In this document: positions 19,002 through 28,707 of the stretch, in pieces
How positions within the stretch are numbered: position 1 is the first letter of the stretch
Layout of the letters: the number at the start of each line of letters is the position of its first letter
Source: Chloroflexota bacterium
Lineage (GTDB): Bacteria; Chloroflexota; Dehalococcoidia; Lucifugimonadales; Lucifugimonadaceae
Reading direction: 5' to 3'
NCBI GenBank assembly: GCA_002730555.1
Contig: PCAM01000006.1
Span: forward strand, 62,001 to 126,000
DNA length: 64,000 nt
Translations under genes and position numbers: made by a program
The notes under the pieces: model-generated
Databases searched by the model: none
What the model was told of the DNA's origin: nothing
The model's input: only the letters and a program-made list of their open reading frames with translations

Positions 19002-20780
19002 TCAACTGAAGTACTCGCCCCACCGGCGATCGACCTGCTGGATCACGTCCGGATCCATCTCAAGCGGTCGCGGGTAGGAGGATTTGAGGGATGCGTCGAT
19101 GCCCATGGTTCCCGAGTACGCCGGGACTGGTCCGCGCAGTTCAGCACCCGTGAAAACGATGTCCTGCGCCGGGTCGAACCGGGTGAAAAGGCCCCAGAGG
19201 AGTGAGATGTCGTCGTCGATATCGATGTCCGGCGACACCACGGCGATCAGCTTGACCTTCGACAGCAGCGGAGAGGCAACCAGTGCCTCAAGCACTCGGC
19301 GCGGTTCGTTCTCCACCTGAACCACCAGCAACGTCTGCTCGAAGAAGCGTGACCGCATCACACCCGGCGCTAGCGCGGGCAGATCGCCCGGCAACGGAAC
19401 CGCCATGTCGGATGCAGGTCCCCGGCCGGTGGCATCGATGATCAGCTTGCCGCCTGCATGTGGAGCGCTCTGTCCGGCCGCCCCACCCGCGAAGTCCAGC
19501 GTGTCGACCGGCCCCCGGGCGATGATCTGCGCATCCCGCCGCACGTCAAAATTACGCCGGATGGCCTGCACGACCCTGGTGAAGCTGCGGACGTTGACAT
19601 CCGGGTCCACGAGGACGATCACTTTCGTCAGGGCAAGCTGGCCGGTCCCAAGCAGCCCGAGCGCCGTCTTGAGTGGCTCCCGTTCGTATCGCGTCTCCAC
19701 GGAGACGACCAGGAGATTGTGGAACCCCGCCTCGAAGTAGGCCCACAGATCGGTCAATTCCGGATGGATCAACCTGGAAAGCGGCTTCAACACCTCCTGG
19801 GTCGCGTCGCCGATGAACTTGTCTTCCTGCGGCGGTTTTCCGACAACGGTCGCCGGGTACACGGCGTTGCGCCTGCGTGTAATCGTTTTGACCTGGAAGA
19901 TCGGGAACTCTGCGGCCTCCGAGTAGTGCCCGAAATGGTCGCCAAAGGGGCCTTCAACGCGCCGCACGTTGGGAGGTACAACGCCCTCCAGCACGAATTC
20001 GGCCTGTGCCGGCACCTGCATGCTCAGGGTCATGGCCTGTGTCATCGGAGTCCTCGCATTGCGCAGGAACCCGGCGAACGCGGCCTCGTCAAAACCTTCC
20101 GGGAGAGCGGCCACGGTGGCGAGCCAGAGCGCCGGGTCGCCGCCGATCGCGACCGCCATCTCAAGCGGTCGTCCGCTCCTCTCCGCCTGCCAGTGGTGGA
20201 CGCCGCCACCCCGTTGAATCTGGATGTGCATGCCGGTCGTCTGGCCGTCGTAAACGTGCATTCGGTACATGCCGATGTTGCGGATGCCGGTCTCCTGATC
20301 GACGGTGTGCACCAGCGGGAGTGTCACAAACCTACCGCCATCGCCGGGCCAGCACTTGAGAATCGGCATGGTGCCGAGGTCCGGGTCCGACTCCACAACT
20401 TCCTGCACCGGCGCTTTCCGTGATCTGCCCGGCCGAAAATTCATGAAGCGCTTCGCTATGCTGCGGTTGCGCCAGATCGTTTTGAACGACGGCGGGTTCA
20501 TGTCCTGGATGAAGTGCAGGAGTCGCTCGCCCAGTTCCTCCGGCTCACCGCCGAGCGCCATCTGGATGCGCCGCCTTGAGGCAAGGACGTTGATGGCGAC
20601 CGGGTAGGCCGAGCCTTCCACGTTCTCGAACAGGAGGGCCGGACCGCCCTCAAGCACGGACCGGGTCGCGATCTCGGTGATCTCCAGTTCCGGGCTGACC
20701 AGAGCCGAAACACGATGCAGTTCACCATTTTTTTCCAGGTAAGCCAGGAACGACTGTAGGTCGGTAAATGCCATCGTCAA
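19002..20780 (-). CDS. UbiD family decarboxylase (menaquinone-cluster type)
   Basis: 592 aa; GPALLFENVEGSAYPVAINVLASRRRI, IGMYRMHVYDGQTTGMHIQIQRGGGVHH, EGPFGDHFGHYS. Confidence 0.9.
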   Translation of the reverse strand: MTMAFTDLQSFLAYLEKNGELHRVSALVSPELEITEIATRSVLEGGPALLFENVEGSAYPVAINVLASRRRIQMALGGEPEELGERLLHFIQDMNPPSFKTIWRNRSIAKRFMNFRPGRSRKAPVQEVVESDPDLGTMPILKCWPGDGGRFVTLPLVHTVDQETGIRNIGMYRMHVYDGQTTGMHIQIQRGGGVHHWQAERSGRPLEMAVAIGGDPALWLATVAALPEGFDEAAFAGFLRNARTPMTQAMTLSMQVPAQAEFVLEGVVPPNVRRVEGPFGDHFGHYSEAAEFPIFQVKTITRRRNAVYPATVVGKPPQEDKFIGDATQEVLKPLSRLIHPELTDLWAYFEAGFHNLLVVSVETRYEREPLKTALGLLGTGQLALTKVIVLVDPDVNVRSFTRVVQAIRRNFDVRRDAQIIARGPVDTLDFAGGAAGQSAPHAGGKLIIDATGRGPASDMAVPLPGDLPALAPGVMRSRFFEQTLLVVQVENEPRRVLEALVASPLLSKVKLIAVVSPDIDIDDDISLLWGLFTRFDPAQDIVFTGAELRGPVPAYSGTMGIDASLKSSYPRPLEMDPDVIQQVDRRWGEYFS

Positions 20781-21391
20781 TCATCACTCCCCTGCCAACG
20801 GCGCAGCAGTGTTGATTCGACGCCCAGCGTGTCCAGCACCCGCCCGGCGATCATGTCTACGAGGTCGCCGACGCTCTCCGGCCGGTGGTAGAAGCCGGGC
20901 ATGGCGGGCAGCACTATCGCACCGGCCTCCGTGACGGCGGTCATGTTGCGGAGGTGGATCAGGTTCAAGGGCGTTTCACGCGGCACCAGGATCAGCTTGC
21001 GCCGCTCTTTCAGCATCACGTCCGCCGCACGCTCAAGCAGGTTGGACGACACGCCGTTGGCGATGCGCGCCAGTGTCCCCATCGAACACGGCAGCACCAC
21101 CATCCCGGCGGAATCGTAAGACCCGCTGGCGATAGTTGCTGCGATGTTCCGTTGATCGAACAGCTCCAGCGAGCCGGCGCCCGAACCAGGGTCCAGTCGT
21201 TCCATCAGCGTCCGGGTATCGGTTTCTGGGTCGCCGGTGAGGTGGATACCCAGCTCGATCTCGAATACGCGGCGGCCGGCGTCCGTGATCACCACCCTGG
21301 CGTCGTGCCCGGCGTCTACAAGGCCTTCGATAACCCGGCGCGTGTAAGGAGCACCGCTCCCGCCGGAAATTCCGACAACGTAATTTGCCAT
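20777..21391 (-). CDS. UbiX family flavin prenyltransferase
   Basis: 204 aa; VVGISGGSGAPYTRRVIEGL, GSYDSAGMVVLPCSMGTLARIANG, LILVPRETPLNLIHLRNM. Confidence 0.93.
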   Translation of the reverse strand: MANYVVGISGGSGAPYTRRVIEGLVDAGHDARVVITDAGRRVFEIELGIHLTGDPETDTRTLMERLDPGSGAGSLELFDQRNIAATIASGSYDSAGMVVLPCSMGTLARIANGVSSNLLERAADVMLKERRKLILVPRETPLNLIHLRNMTAVTEAGAIVLPAMPGFYHRPESVGDLVDMIAGRVLDTLGVESTLLRRWQGSDD

Positions 21392-22275
21392 CAGGTCAGT
21401 GTCCCGGCGATCACGAAGCCTGCGAATACGACGGCGATGATGCCGTTCATGAGGAAAAACGCGGCGCCCAGTTGTGACAAGTCGGTCGGTGAAATAAGCC
21501 GCTGTTCGTACGTCAGCAGCGCCGCCACGGCCCCGACACCGGCGAAATAGAGCATGTGGGCGTCAAGCAGTGTCCCGGCAAACGCCAGGCTGGCGACGGT
21601 CACGACGTGGAACGAGCGGGATATCCAGAGGGCGGACTTGATGCCGAAACGTGCCGGGATCGAATTCAAGCCCTGCTGACGGTCGATCTCGCTGTCCGCG
21701 ATGGCGTAGATGATGTCGAACCCGGCGACCCAAAACATTGCTCCGATCCCGAGCCAAGTGACGCCCCAGTTGAGGTCGCCGGTCATGGCGACCCAGGTGG
21801 CGGGCGGGATGATGACGTAGACGGCGCCGAGGGCCAGGTGCGCGAGCCAGGTGAAGCGCTTCGTGTACGGGTACAGGACCAGCACGGCGATCACGATGGG
21901 GCTCAGGTACCAGGCCAGACGGTCGAGCTGGGACACCGCCAGCAGAAACGCCATCAATGCCACGCTCATGTAGACCCACACCTGCTTCGAGGTGATCAGC
22001 CCCGCCGGAATGGCGCGGGTGGCCGTGCGCGGGTTGCGTGCGTCTATCTCCGCATCGATGACCCTGTTGGCGCCCATGCCGAAGGTCCGCGCGCCCACCA
22101 TCGCAACGGCCAGCCAGAGGAGCGGCTGCCAGTCCGGGACTCCGTCGGCGACCAGGAACACAGTGGCCGCTGCGAACGGCAGGGCGAACACCGAGTGCTC
22201 AAACTTGATCGTTTCCAGGAAAAGCCGGATTCGTCCCAATGCGGTGGATGATGTCTGCGGAGTCGCGCTAGCCAT
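21391..22275 (-). CDS. UbiA-like prenyltransferase
   Basis: 294 aa, about 8 TM; GANRVIDAEIDARNPRT (NxxxDxxxD) and YAIADSEIDRQQGLNS (second aspartate motif). Confidence 0.92.
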   Translation of the reverse strand: MASATPQTSSTALGRIRLFLETIKFEHSVFALPFAAATVFLVADGVPDWQPLLWLAVAMVGARTFGMGANRVIDAEIDARNPRTATRAIPAGLITSKQVWVYMSVALMAFLLAVSQLDRLAWYLSPIVIAVLVLYPYTKRFTWLAHLALGAVYVIIPPATWVAMTGDLNWGVTWLGIGAMFWVAGFDIIYAIADSEIDRQQGLNSIPARFGIKSALWISRSFHVVTVASLAFAGTLLDAHMLYFAGVGAVAALLTYEQRLISPTDLSQLGAAFFLMNGIIAVVFAGFVIAGTLT

Positions 22276-22888
22276 CTATATCCTCCCTGATCGCCTCAGA
22301 ACCGGAACCGGGACGTTCCAGTCCGCCGACCAGAACCCATCGAAGCACCGGCAGCGCCTCGGCGGGGGTTGGCGTTCCGCTGTACACCCAGTTCACGACG
22401 ATCTCGTTGACGGCGCCGAGCCAGGCGCGTGCCACTACTTCCGTGTTTGTGGGTTTGATCTCCCTGGCCTCAACCGCTCTATCGAGCTCGCCCCGGATCA
22501 CGCTTGCGAACTGGCCGAATATTTCGACCCGTTTTTTCTCGAACGCTAAGCCCATCGAATAGCCCTGCACGAGAAGCACTTTGGCGAGCCCCCGGCGGCG
22601 GCCCAGCCGGGTAAGCACCTCGGACAGCGCTGCGTCTGCGCCGGCGAGCGGGGAGTCGCAAGCGTCTGCGGCCTCTTTCGCCCTGCGTGTGAGGTGGTCG
22701 GCCAGTCGATCGATAACGGCAAAGAACAAGTCTTCTTTGCTCGGAAAGTGGAAGTAAAAACCGCCCTTGGACAGGGGCGTTCGGCCAGCTATGTCGTCGA
22801 CCAACGTCTCGTGATACCCCGTCTCGCCAAATGCGTCTTCGGCGGCTTCAAGGATGCGTTCACGGGTCGTTTCACGCTGGACGGCCAT
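22268..22888 (-). CDS. TetR/AcrR family transcriptional regulator
   Basis: RERILEAAEDAFGETGYHETLVDDIAGRTPLSKGGFYFHFPSKEDLFFAVI (TetR HTH). Confidence 0.93.
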   Translation of the reverse strand: MAVQRETTRERILEAAEDAFGETGYHETLVDDIAGRTPLSKGGFYFHFPSKEDLFFAVIDRLADHLTRRAKEAADACDSPLAGADAALSEVLTRLGRRRGLAKVLLVQGYSMGLAFEKKRVEIFGQFASVIRGELDRAVEAREIKPTNTEVVARAWLGAVNEIVVNWVYSGTPTPAEALPVLRWVLVGGLERPGSGSEAIREDIDG

Positions 22889-22919
22889 CGGCGTTCACGG
22901 GGGCTTCCGGAGGGTGACA

Positions 22920-22941
22920 ACCGACCGACTGGTCGGTCGGT
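22920..22941. promoter_or_regulatory. Probable TetR operator (inverted repeat)
   Basis: ACCGACCGAC-TG-GTCGGTCGGT: 10-bp perfect arms around a 2-nt centre, 32 bp upstream of the tetR start. Confidence 0.8.
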
Positions 22942-23193
22942 CATAGCAAAGTTTAGACCGTGACCTGAAAGGGGTCAACGGATGCGAACATTCAGGATTG
23001 TGACGAGTCTGTCCGACGCCGGAAACTGGGGCAATCCAGCGTCGCAGCACTGATTCTTTTGTCATCCAGGGTCCGATTACGGTCATCGTGGACTCGATTC
23101 AGGACCCGGTTGTTTGTAATGCCGTTAGAAATCGTCTTCGAGAGCCGTCGGCAGCCCGGTCTGGAAACTCGAACGATGACGCGACATCGGCCG

Positions 23194-23214
23194 ATCCTGA
23201 ATCAAGTTCAGGAT
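23194..23214. repeat. Intergenic palindrome (REP-like)
   Basis: ATCCTGAA-TCAAG-TTCAGGAT hairpin. Confidence 0.5.
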
Positions 23215-23256
23215 GACAGTTACAGTGACTGGCACGGGAGCGAAGGTCACTACGTA

Positions 23257-23537
23257 ATGACATCAGATACCGCCATCCGGCTCTATTGATCCGAAGACAT
23301 TCCTGCGGTCCTACAATTGTGGGTGGACGCAAAGGCGGTGCCCGGGCCTACTGAAGACAGACGCAGACGCAATCCGGATTCGAATCCAACGGGGCACTGA
23401 GCTTTTCGTGCTGCCGATGGACGGCGAACAGGTCGTTGGATCGCTGATGGGTGGCTGGGACGGCTGTCGGGGTGAGATGGCGCGGCTGGCAGTACATCCG
23501 GATTCCGCCATCGGTCGCTACCACAAAGATCTCTAGG
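23257..23537 (+). pseudogene. GNAT acetyltransferase pseudogene
   Basis: MTSDTAIRLY*SEDIPAVLQLWVDAKAVPGPTED (in-frame TGA at 23287) then, after a frame change near 23390, GTELFVLPMDGEQVVGSLMGGWDGCRGEMARLAVHPDS; truncated before the R/Q-x-x-G-x-G/A loop. Confidence 0.72.
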
Positions 23538-23546
23538 CCGCCGGTC

Positions 23547-25376
23547 TTAACGCCGCCCGAATCCACGTTCCAGGTCCGGCTGGCTCATATGGATCATGGT
23601 GGGCCGGCCGTGCGGGCAGGTGTGTGGCTGCTCCGCCTTCTCGAGGCTTCTGAGCAGCGCCCTGCCCTCGTCTTCAGAGAGACGCATTCCCGCTCGCACA
23701 GAGGAATGGCAGGCCAGCGTCGCGATCATTCGATCTCGCCATGCCTCGTACCGTCCTCCGGTCGCCACTTCGTCGAGCAGCCCGCGGAAGGCGTCGCCCG
23801 CCGCCGCCGTCCGGTCGGCCAGCATCCGTGGAATCGCCCGAATCAGCACCGTCGCCGGGCCGAACGATTCGACAACAAACCCCATGCCGGCGATCAGCTC
23901 CAATTGATCAGATAGGAGCTCTTCCTGCCTGGGATCGAGCCCGACCGGCTCCGGCTCCAGGAGTTGCTGAGCGTCCGCCGTACCCGTGTTGAGCGCGTCG
24001 GTGATCTCCTCATATCGAACGCGCTCGTGCGCCGCATGCTGGTCGATCACGTAAACGCCGTCCGGTCCCTCGGCGATCAGGTAGGTCTCCTGCGCCTGGC
24101 CGATCATGCGCAGGACCGGCAGGGTTTCACGCTGCGTCTGCTGCGGAGTTACAGCGCTGACCTGATCGCCCGCCATCCAGGCGTCCGTCGCATCCACATG
24201 GACGCCCGTTTCCGGTCCCGAAGTGCCCTCATCGTGGCGCGACGGCCACAGCGGATTCTGCTCAAGATCGGTCCTCGGCGCGTTGACAACAGATGGGCCT
24301 CCTGATGAACTGCCGCCACTCCCAGAAAACGCATGCGGCCGCGTCGTGGGTCTGAACGCCGGGACCGGCGTAGTGGCGATCAGCAAGGAACGCACCGCAC
24401 GCTGCACCTCACCGAACACAAGGTCTTCGCGCAGGAAGCGGACCTCTGTCTTCGCAGGATGGACATTGACGTCGACATCGTTCAGTGGTGCCTTCACCAG
24501 TACCACGGCGATCGGGGACCTGCGCTCGCCGAGGAAGCCGTGATACGCCTGCTCGATGGCGTAAGAAATGCGTCTGTTCTGGATCCACCGCCCGTTGACG
24601 GCAAGAGTGATGAACCCCCGGTTGCCGCGGCTGATCGAGGGCGCGCCGGCCAGCCCACCGACGGAGAACGCCGGGGTAACCCCATCAGCGAAAGGCTCCG
24701 GCTCGGGCAACTCCAGCATCGCCTCGGCGACACGCGATCCGTATGTGCCGGCCACGGCCCCCCGGAGATCGTCGCCGCCGGGCGTGACCAGCCGCTCTCG
24801 GCCGGCGGCGGTCAGACGAAATGCGACGTCGGAGCGAACAAGGGCGTACGAGGTGACCAGCGTTTGAATTCGGCCAAGTTCGGCACCGGCGGAGCGAAGA
24901 AACTTCTTGCGCGCCGGCACGTTTGAGAACAGTCCGCGCACCGCCACCGCGGTCCCGGCAGGAACACCCGTCTTTCCGAACTCCAGCCGTTCACCAAACT
25001 CGAGCAGCAACCGCTCGCCGGAATCCTGACCGGCCGCCCTGCTGGTCGCTTCAACACGGGATACTGAAGCGATGCTCGGCAGCGCCTCGCCCCTGAACCC
25101 CAGCGTGGCGATCCCCAGAAGGTCGGACGTCGCGTCCACCTTGCTGGTGGCAAACCGCTCGAACGCCAACTCGAGCTCTCCGACAGCTATCCCGGTGCCG
25201 TTGTCGACGACCCTTATCAGGTCGGTCCCGCCGCCATCGATTTCCACCTCGATACGCGTGGCCCCGGCGTCCAGTGCGTTTTCGACCAGTTCCTTGACCA
25301 CGGACGCCGGTCGCTCAATCACCTCACCCGCGGCGATGCGGGCGGCTGTGGCATCGTCCAGCAGGCGGATCGACAT
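23547..25376 (-). CDS. mutL: DNA mismatch repair protein MutL
   Basis: 609 aa; IAAGEVIERPASVVKELVENALDAGATRIEVEIDGGG, TLGFRGEALPSIASV; C-terminal DQHAAHERVRYE (DQHA-x2-E-x4-E endonuclease motif) and CPHGRP. Confidence 0.96.
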   Translation of the reverse strand: MSIRLLDDATAARIAAGEVIERPASVVKELVENALDAGATRIEVEIDGGGTDLIRVVDNGTGIAVGELELAFERFATSKVDATSDLLGIATLGFRGEALPSIASVSRVEATSRAAGQDSGERLLLEFGERLEFGKTGVPAGTAVAVRGLFSNVPARKKFLRSAGAELGRIQTLVTSYALVRSDVAFRLTAAGRERLVTPGGDDLRGAVAGTYGSRVAEAMLELPEPEPFADGVTPAFSVGGLAGAPSISRGNRGFITLAVNGRWIQNRRISYAIEQAYHGFLGERRSPIAVVLVKAPLNDVDVNVHPAKTEVRFLREDLVFGEVQRAVRSLLIATTPVPAFRPTTRPHAFSGSGGSSSGGPSVVNAPRTDLEQNPLWPSRHDEGTSGPETGVHVDATDAWMAGDQVSAVTPQQTQRETLPVLRMIGQAQETYLIAEGPDGVYVIDQHAAHERVRYEEITDALNTGTADAQQLLEPEPVGLDPRQEELLSDQLELIAGMGFVVESFGPATVLIRAIPRMLADRTAAAGDAFRGLLDEVATGGRYEAWRDRMIATLACHSSVRAGMRLSEDEGRALLRSLEKAEQPHTCPHGRPTMIHMSQPDLERGFGRR

Positions 25377-25910
25377 CTACCCTGCCCCATTGCGCGGGCT
25401 GACGAAACGGGAGAACGAAGAGGTGCCGGACTCGGCGTAATCGAGCAGTGCGTCAGCCACATTGACCAGTTCCTTGTCACTGTCGTCGGCGAAGAAATAG
25501 GGCCGTACCACCACGCCGCCAAACTCGTGCACGATCTCCTCGTGATCGTCCACCACCAGATCCGGCGCTATCGGCAGCGCCGCCCGTTCCACAGCGGCGC
25601 GGTAGTCAGCGGTCGGCTTCTCGAAATAGTCCGTCACCATCGGGTCGATCTTGTGCCGGGTCATTTCGTACTTCCGGATGCCCACCCCGGACCAGATATA
25701 CATCGCGTGGCCAGCATCGGTTAAGCGATTGAACAGAGTCTGGGCGTGCGGCCGCAACGCGCCGTTGGCGGAGATCAGGGTGTAGTCAACATCGATGAAA
25801 AAGTTCAAAAGAGGTGGGGGCTCCGGTACCTGATGTGATAGCCCGCCGAGTATAGCTACCTCCGGGGTTAGTTCGACGCCGAGTGGGTGATCATTGATTA
25901 TCCCGGCCAA
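25377..25910 (-). CDS. HAD-like hydrolase
   Basis: FFIDVDYTLISANGALRP (DxDxT motif I), MYIWSGVG, LVVDDHEE. Confidence 0.7.
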   Translation of the reverse strand: MAGIINDHPLGVELTPEVAILGGLSHQVPEPPPLLNFFIDVDYTLISANGALRPHAQTLFNRLTDAGHAMYIWSGVGIRKYEMTRHKIDPMVTDYFEKPTADYRAAVERAALPIAPDLVVDDHEEIVHEFGGVVVRPYFFADDSDKELVNVADALLDYAESGTSSFSRFVSPRNGAG

Positions 25911-25925
25911 CGCGGGAACCCGTTG

Positions 25926-27221
25926 CTACAGACGCCGGATGTGGCGGTCGATCACAAGGAACCAGGTGCCCGTGAAAAGAAGTCCAGCGCCAGCGGCCAC
26001 CGATGCGACACGGATGTCCCAGATATCCGAAAGCTGAGCGAACAGCAGGATGCCTATCGGCATAAACCCGAAGTTCATCATCCAGATACCTGAAATTCGC
26101 CCCCGGTACTCGTCGTCCACGACCTCCATCAAAAGGGCATTGTTCAGCGAGCGCCGTCCGGCGTCGGCGAGTCCCATGAAGAACAGGAACACGAAGGCCG
26201 ACGCGAGTACCGGCGCCACGCCGAGGCCGACAACAGCAACCCCTGATAGCAGGGTCGAACCTATGAGCCAAAGCCCCCTGTGTGCGCCTCGCTTCAAACC
26301 GGCGATGAAGAGCGATCCCAGGAAAGCGCCCGCGCCAAACACGGCGAGCAGCCAGCCAACCGTTTGTGGGCCTCCGGCCTCAATGGTCTTTCCGAATATG
26401 TCGTCAACGTAGGCGGGCAGGAAGTTCCGGGCGGCGTTCGCGAACATGGTCGTCCCGAGTGCGATTAGCAGGAGTCCGATGACCGTCCGGTTTCGGGCCG
26501 CGTAGCCCAGTGCGTCTATGAGATCGCCCAGGACGTTGCGCCGCTTTCCGGCGGCGATCACTGAAGGCAACATGGCGCTGAATATCAACGAAGCAGCATT
26601 GAAAGCGAGGATCGTGTCGTAGGTAACGCCCGGCCCCGCCCACGCGTAAATCATGCCGCCAATCGCCGGCGCGCCGAGCGTCATGAGTGACATGCCCATG
26701 CCGTTCAGGGCCAGCGCGTTCGCCATCAGGTTGTCGCCGACAATCCCCGGGATGATCGACTGCCGAGCCGGCATCAGGAAGGAGAAGAGCGTGCCCTGGA
26801 ATATCGACGCCACGAGCAGGTACCAGATCGTGATGGAGTCGGTATGGATGGCCGTCGCGATCACGGCGGCGTTGCCTACCATCCCGAGCTGGCCGATCTG
26901 GATCATCCGTTTACGATCAATACGGTCGGCGACCACCCCCCCAAACATTCCGAAGATCAACATCGGCGGAGCGAAGCCGATCGAGATCAGGCCGATCATC
27001 TGATAGGAACCCGTTAGGTCCCACGCCAAAAGGCCGCGGGCGACCATCTGCATATTCATGCCGCCCATCATCAACAACATGGAAAGCCAGAGGGCGCGGA
27101 AGTGCGGGTTGGAGAGGGACTGGAATGTCCTCCGCCAGTAGCCCTCAGCGACCACCACTTCGGGTGCTACACGCGGTGTCTCGTCAGCGCTCGCTCTCCC
27201 GTCGCGGCAATCTATGGCCAA
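25926..27221 (-). CDS. MFS transporter (MFS_3-like), paralog 1 of 3
   Basis: RRTFQSLSNPHFRALWLSMLLMMGGMNMQMVARG; VVADRIDRKRMI. Confidence 0.88.
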   Translation of the reverse strand: MAIDCRDGRASADETPRVAPEVVVAEGYWRRTFQSLSNPHFRALWLSMLLMMGGMNMQMVARGLLAWDLTGSYQMIGLISIGFAPPMLIFGMFGGVVADRIDRKRMIQIGQLGMVGNAAVIATAIHTDSITIWYLLVASIFQGTLFSFLMPARQSIIPGIVGDNLMANALALNGMGMSLMTLGAPAIGGMIYAWAGPGVTYDTILAFNAASLIFSAMLPSVIAAGKRRNVLGDLIDALGYAARNRTVIGLLLIALGTTMFANAARNFLPAYVDDIFGKTIEAGGPQTVGWLLAVFGAGAFLGSLFIAGLKRGAHRGLWLIGSTLLSGVAVVGLGVAPVLASAFVFLFFMGLADAGRRSLNNALLMEVVDDEYRGRISGIWMMNFGFMPIGILLFAQLSDIWDIRVASVAAGAGLLFTGTWFLVIDRHIRRL

Positions 27222-27269
27222 GCGTTACCGCTCCTGATATCGCGTGGTCGGGCGTCGGTGGATTCGCCC

Positions 27270-28643
27270 TTATCCATACCGTCTGAGGCCTTTCATGGTC
27301 GCCACAAAGAAGAAACCGGAAGCGAGGAGCAGGATGCCGAGACCCAACATCGCGGTCTCGGCGCCGAAGGCCTGCATGGCGATTCCGAGCGGTAGCATCC
27401 CGAGCGCCACAACGGAGAATGACATCATGAAGAGGCTGGCCACGTGCGCCCGATGCTCGTCGTCCGTAAGTTCCATCGATAGTGCCTGCCCAAGGGCGAA
27501 TCGGCCCACTTCAGCAAATCCGACTGGGATCATCAAAACCAGGCCGATCCAGTAGATGGGAAGGCTGGCGAAGAGCACAAACGCCACGCCGGATATCAGT
27601 GAACTCGCCAGAAGGATCAGGCCGCGCCGTTGTCCGCGTCTCAGGTTCGCGATACCGAGGGCGCCGACAAGCGAACCAACGCCGACCACCCCTACGAGCA
27701 GCCCGGTCTCGACCTCCGATGCGCCGTAGATGTCGATAGCAATCGGCGGCAACATCATCCTGAACGGCATCGTCAGCAGCGCGGCGATGCCCGAAAAGAC
27801 CATGACCTGCATAAGGGTCCCGCGTGTGGCGACATGCCGGAACCCTTCAGTCCAACTGGCCAAGACCGATCTTCGCGGCGCGTTCGGGTTCGGAGGGAAT
27901 TTCGAGATCATTCCGGTGACGATCACCGCCAGGACATTCAGCCCGGCTACCACCAGGTACACGCCCTCGGGACCGAACTGCCAGTACAGAACGCCACCGA
28001 TCGCCGGCGCTGCCATTGCGGTGAGGCTCATGGCGGCGGCGTTGAGCGACATAGCATTGGACATCAATTCCGTGCCGACCATCTTGGGAATCATCACCTG
28101 GCGGACCGGCATCATGAAGGAGAACAGCCCCCCCTGGATGATCGAAGCGATGAGCATGTGCTGCCAGATAAGCGTGCCGGTCAGGAGCAATACCGCGATG
28201 GCCCCCGCGAGCACCACCTGACCAACCTGCACCAACTGGATCATGAAGCGGCCTTCCATACGGATCGAGACGACCGGTGCCACGACTGATCCGATGAGCA
28301 TCGCCGGGCCAAATCCAACACCGACGATTCCCGTCAACAGGAAGTTCTCATCGGTGATGACAAACACCAGGACGCCGCGTGCGAAGAACTGCATCTGTGT
28401 GCCGCTCATACCGGAGATCATGCCGAACCACAGGAAGAGGAAGTCACGACTACGCAGCGACTCAAAGGTGCGGCCCAGTACTCGACTGAGTCCGCTTCCC
28501 GAGTGCGCGCCGGTCACTGCGATAGTCGTTCCCGCGGCCACAGACGCGCCGGTCGGCGCAGGATTCGGTGACTCGCGGTCGGGTAGACGGGCCTCGTCGC
28601 CAAACGCAACCCTATGTCCAGAATCCGGTTCGGAAGCTGCCAT
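27270..28643 (-). CDS. MFS transporter, paralog 2 of 3
   Basis: GRTFESLRSRDFLFLWFGMISGMSGTQMQFFARGVLVF; shared MAASEP N-terminus with paralog 3. Confidence 0.88.
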   Translation of the reverse strand: MAASEPDSGHRVAFGDEARLPDRESPNPAPTGASVAAGTTIAVTGAHSGSGLSRVLGRTFESLRSRDFLFLWFGMISGMSGTQMQFFARGVLVFVITDENFLLTGIVGVGFGPAMLIGSVVAPVVSIRMEGRFMIQLVQVGQVVLAGAIAVLLLTGTLIWQHMLIASIIQGGLFSFMMPVRQVMIPKMVGTELMSNAMSLNAAAMSLTAMAAPAIGGVLYWQFGPEGVYLVVAGLNVLAVIVTGMISKFPPNPNAPRRSVLASWTEGFRHVATRGTLMQVMVFSGIAALLTMPFRMMLPPIAIDIYGASEVETGLLVGVVGVGSLVGALGIANLRRGQRRGLILLASSLISGVAFVLFASLPIYWIGLVLMIPVGFAEVGRFALGQALSMELTDDEHRAHVASLFMMSFSVVALGMLPLGIAMQAFGAETAMLGLGILLLASGFFFVATMKGLRRYG

Positions 28644-28707
28644 TCATCCTCCCGGCCGGGGCACGTCGCCCCCGGCATATCCTACTCGACCGTAGTCAGG
28701 CTCTGAC

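Noticed and set aside
19458-20423. 321-aa plus-strand ORF
   Set aside because: Antisense shadow of the UbiD-like gene.
23287-23289. In-frame TGA in the GNAT gene as selenocysteine or recoding
   Set aside because: A further frameshift and a C-terminal truncation in the same gene make pseudogenization simpler; no SECIS-like element seen.
23348-23566. Minus-strand ORF MDSGGVKTGGLEIFVVATDGGIRMYCQPRHL...
   Set aside because: At first looked like a conserved small protein, but the opposite strand encodes GNAT motifs, so it is best explained as antisense.
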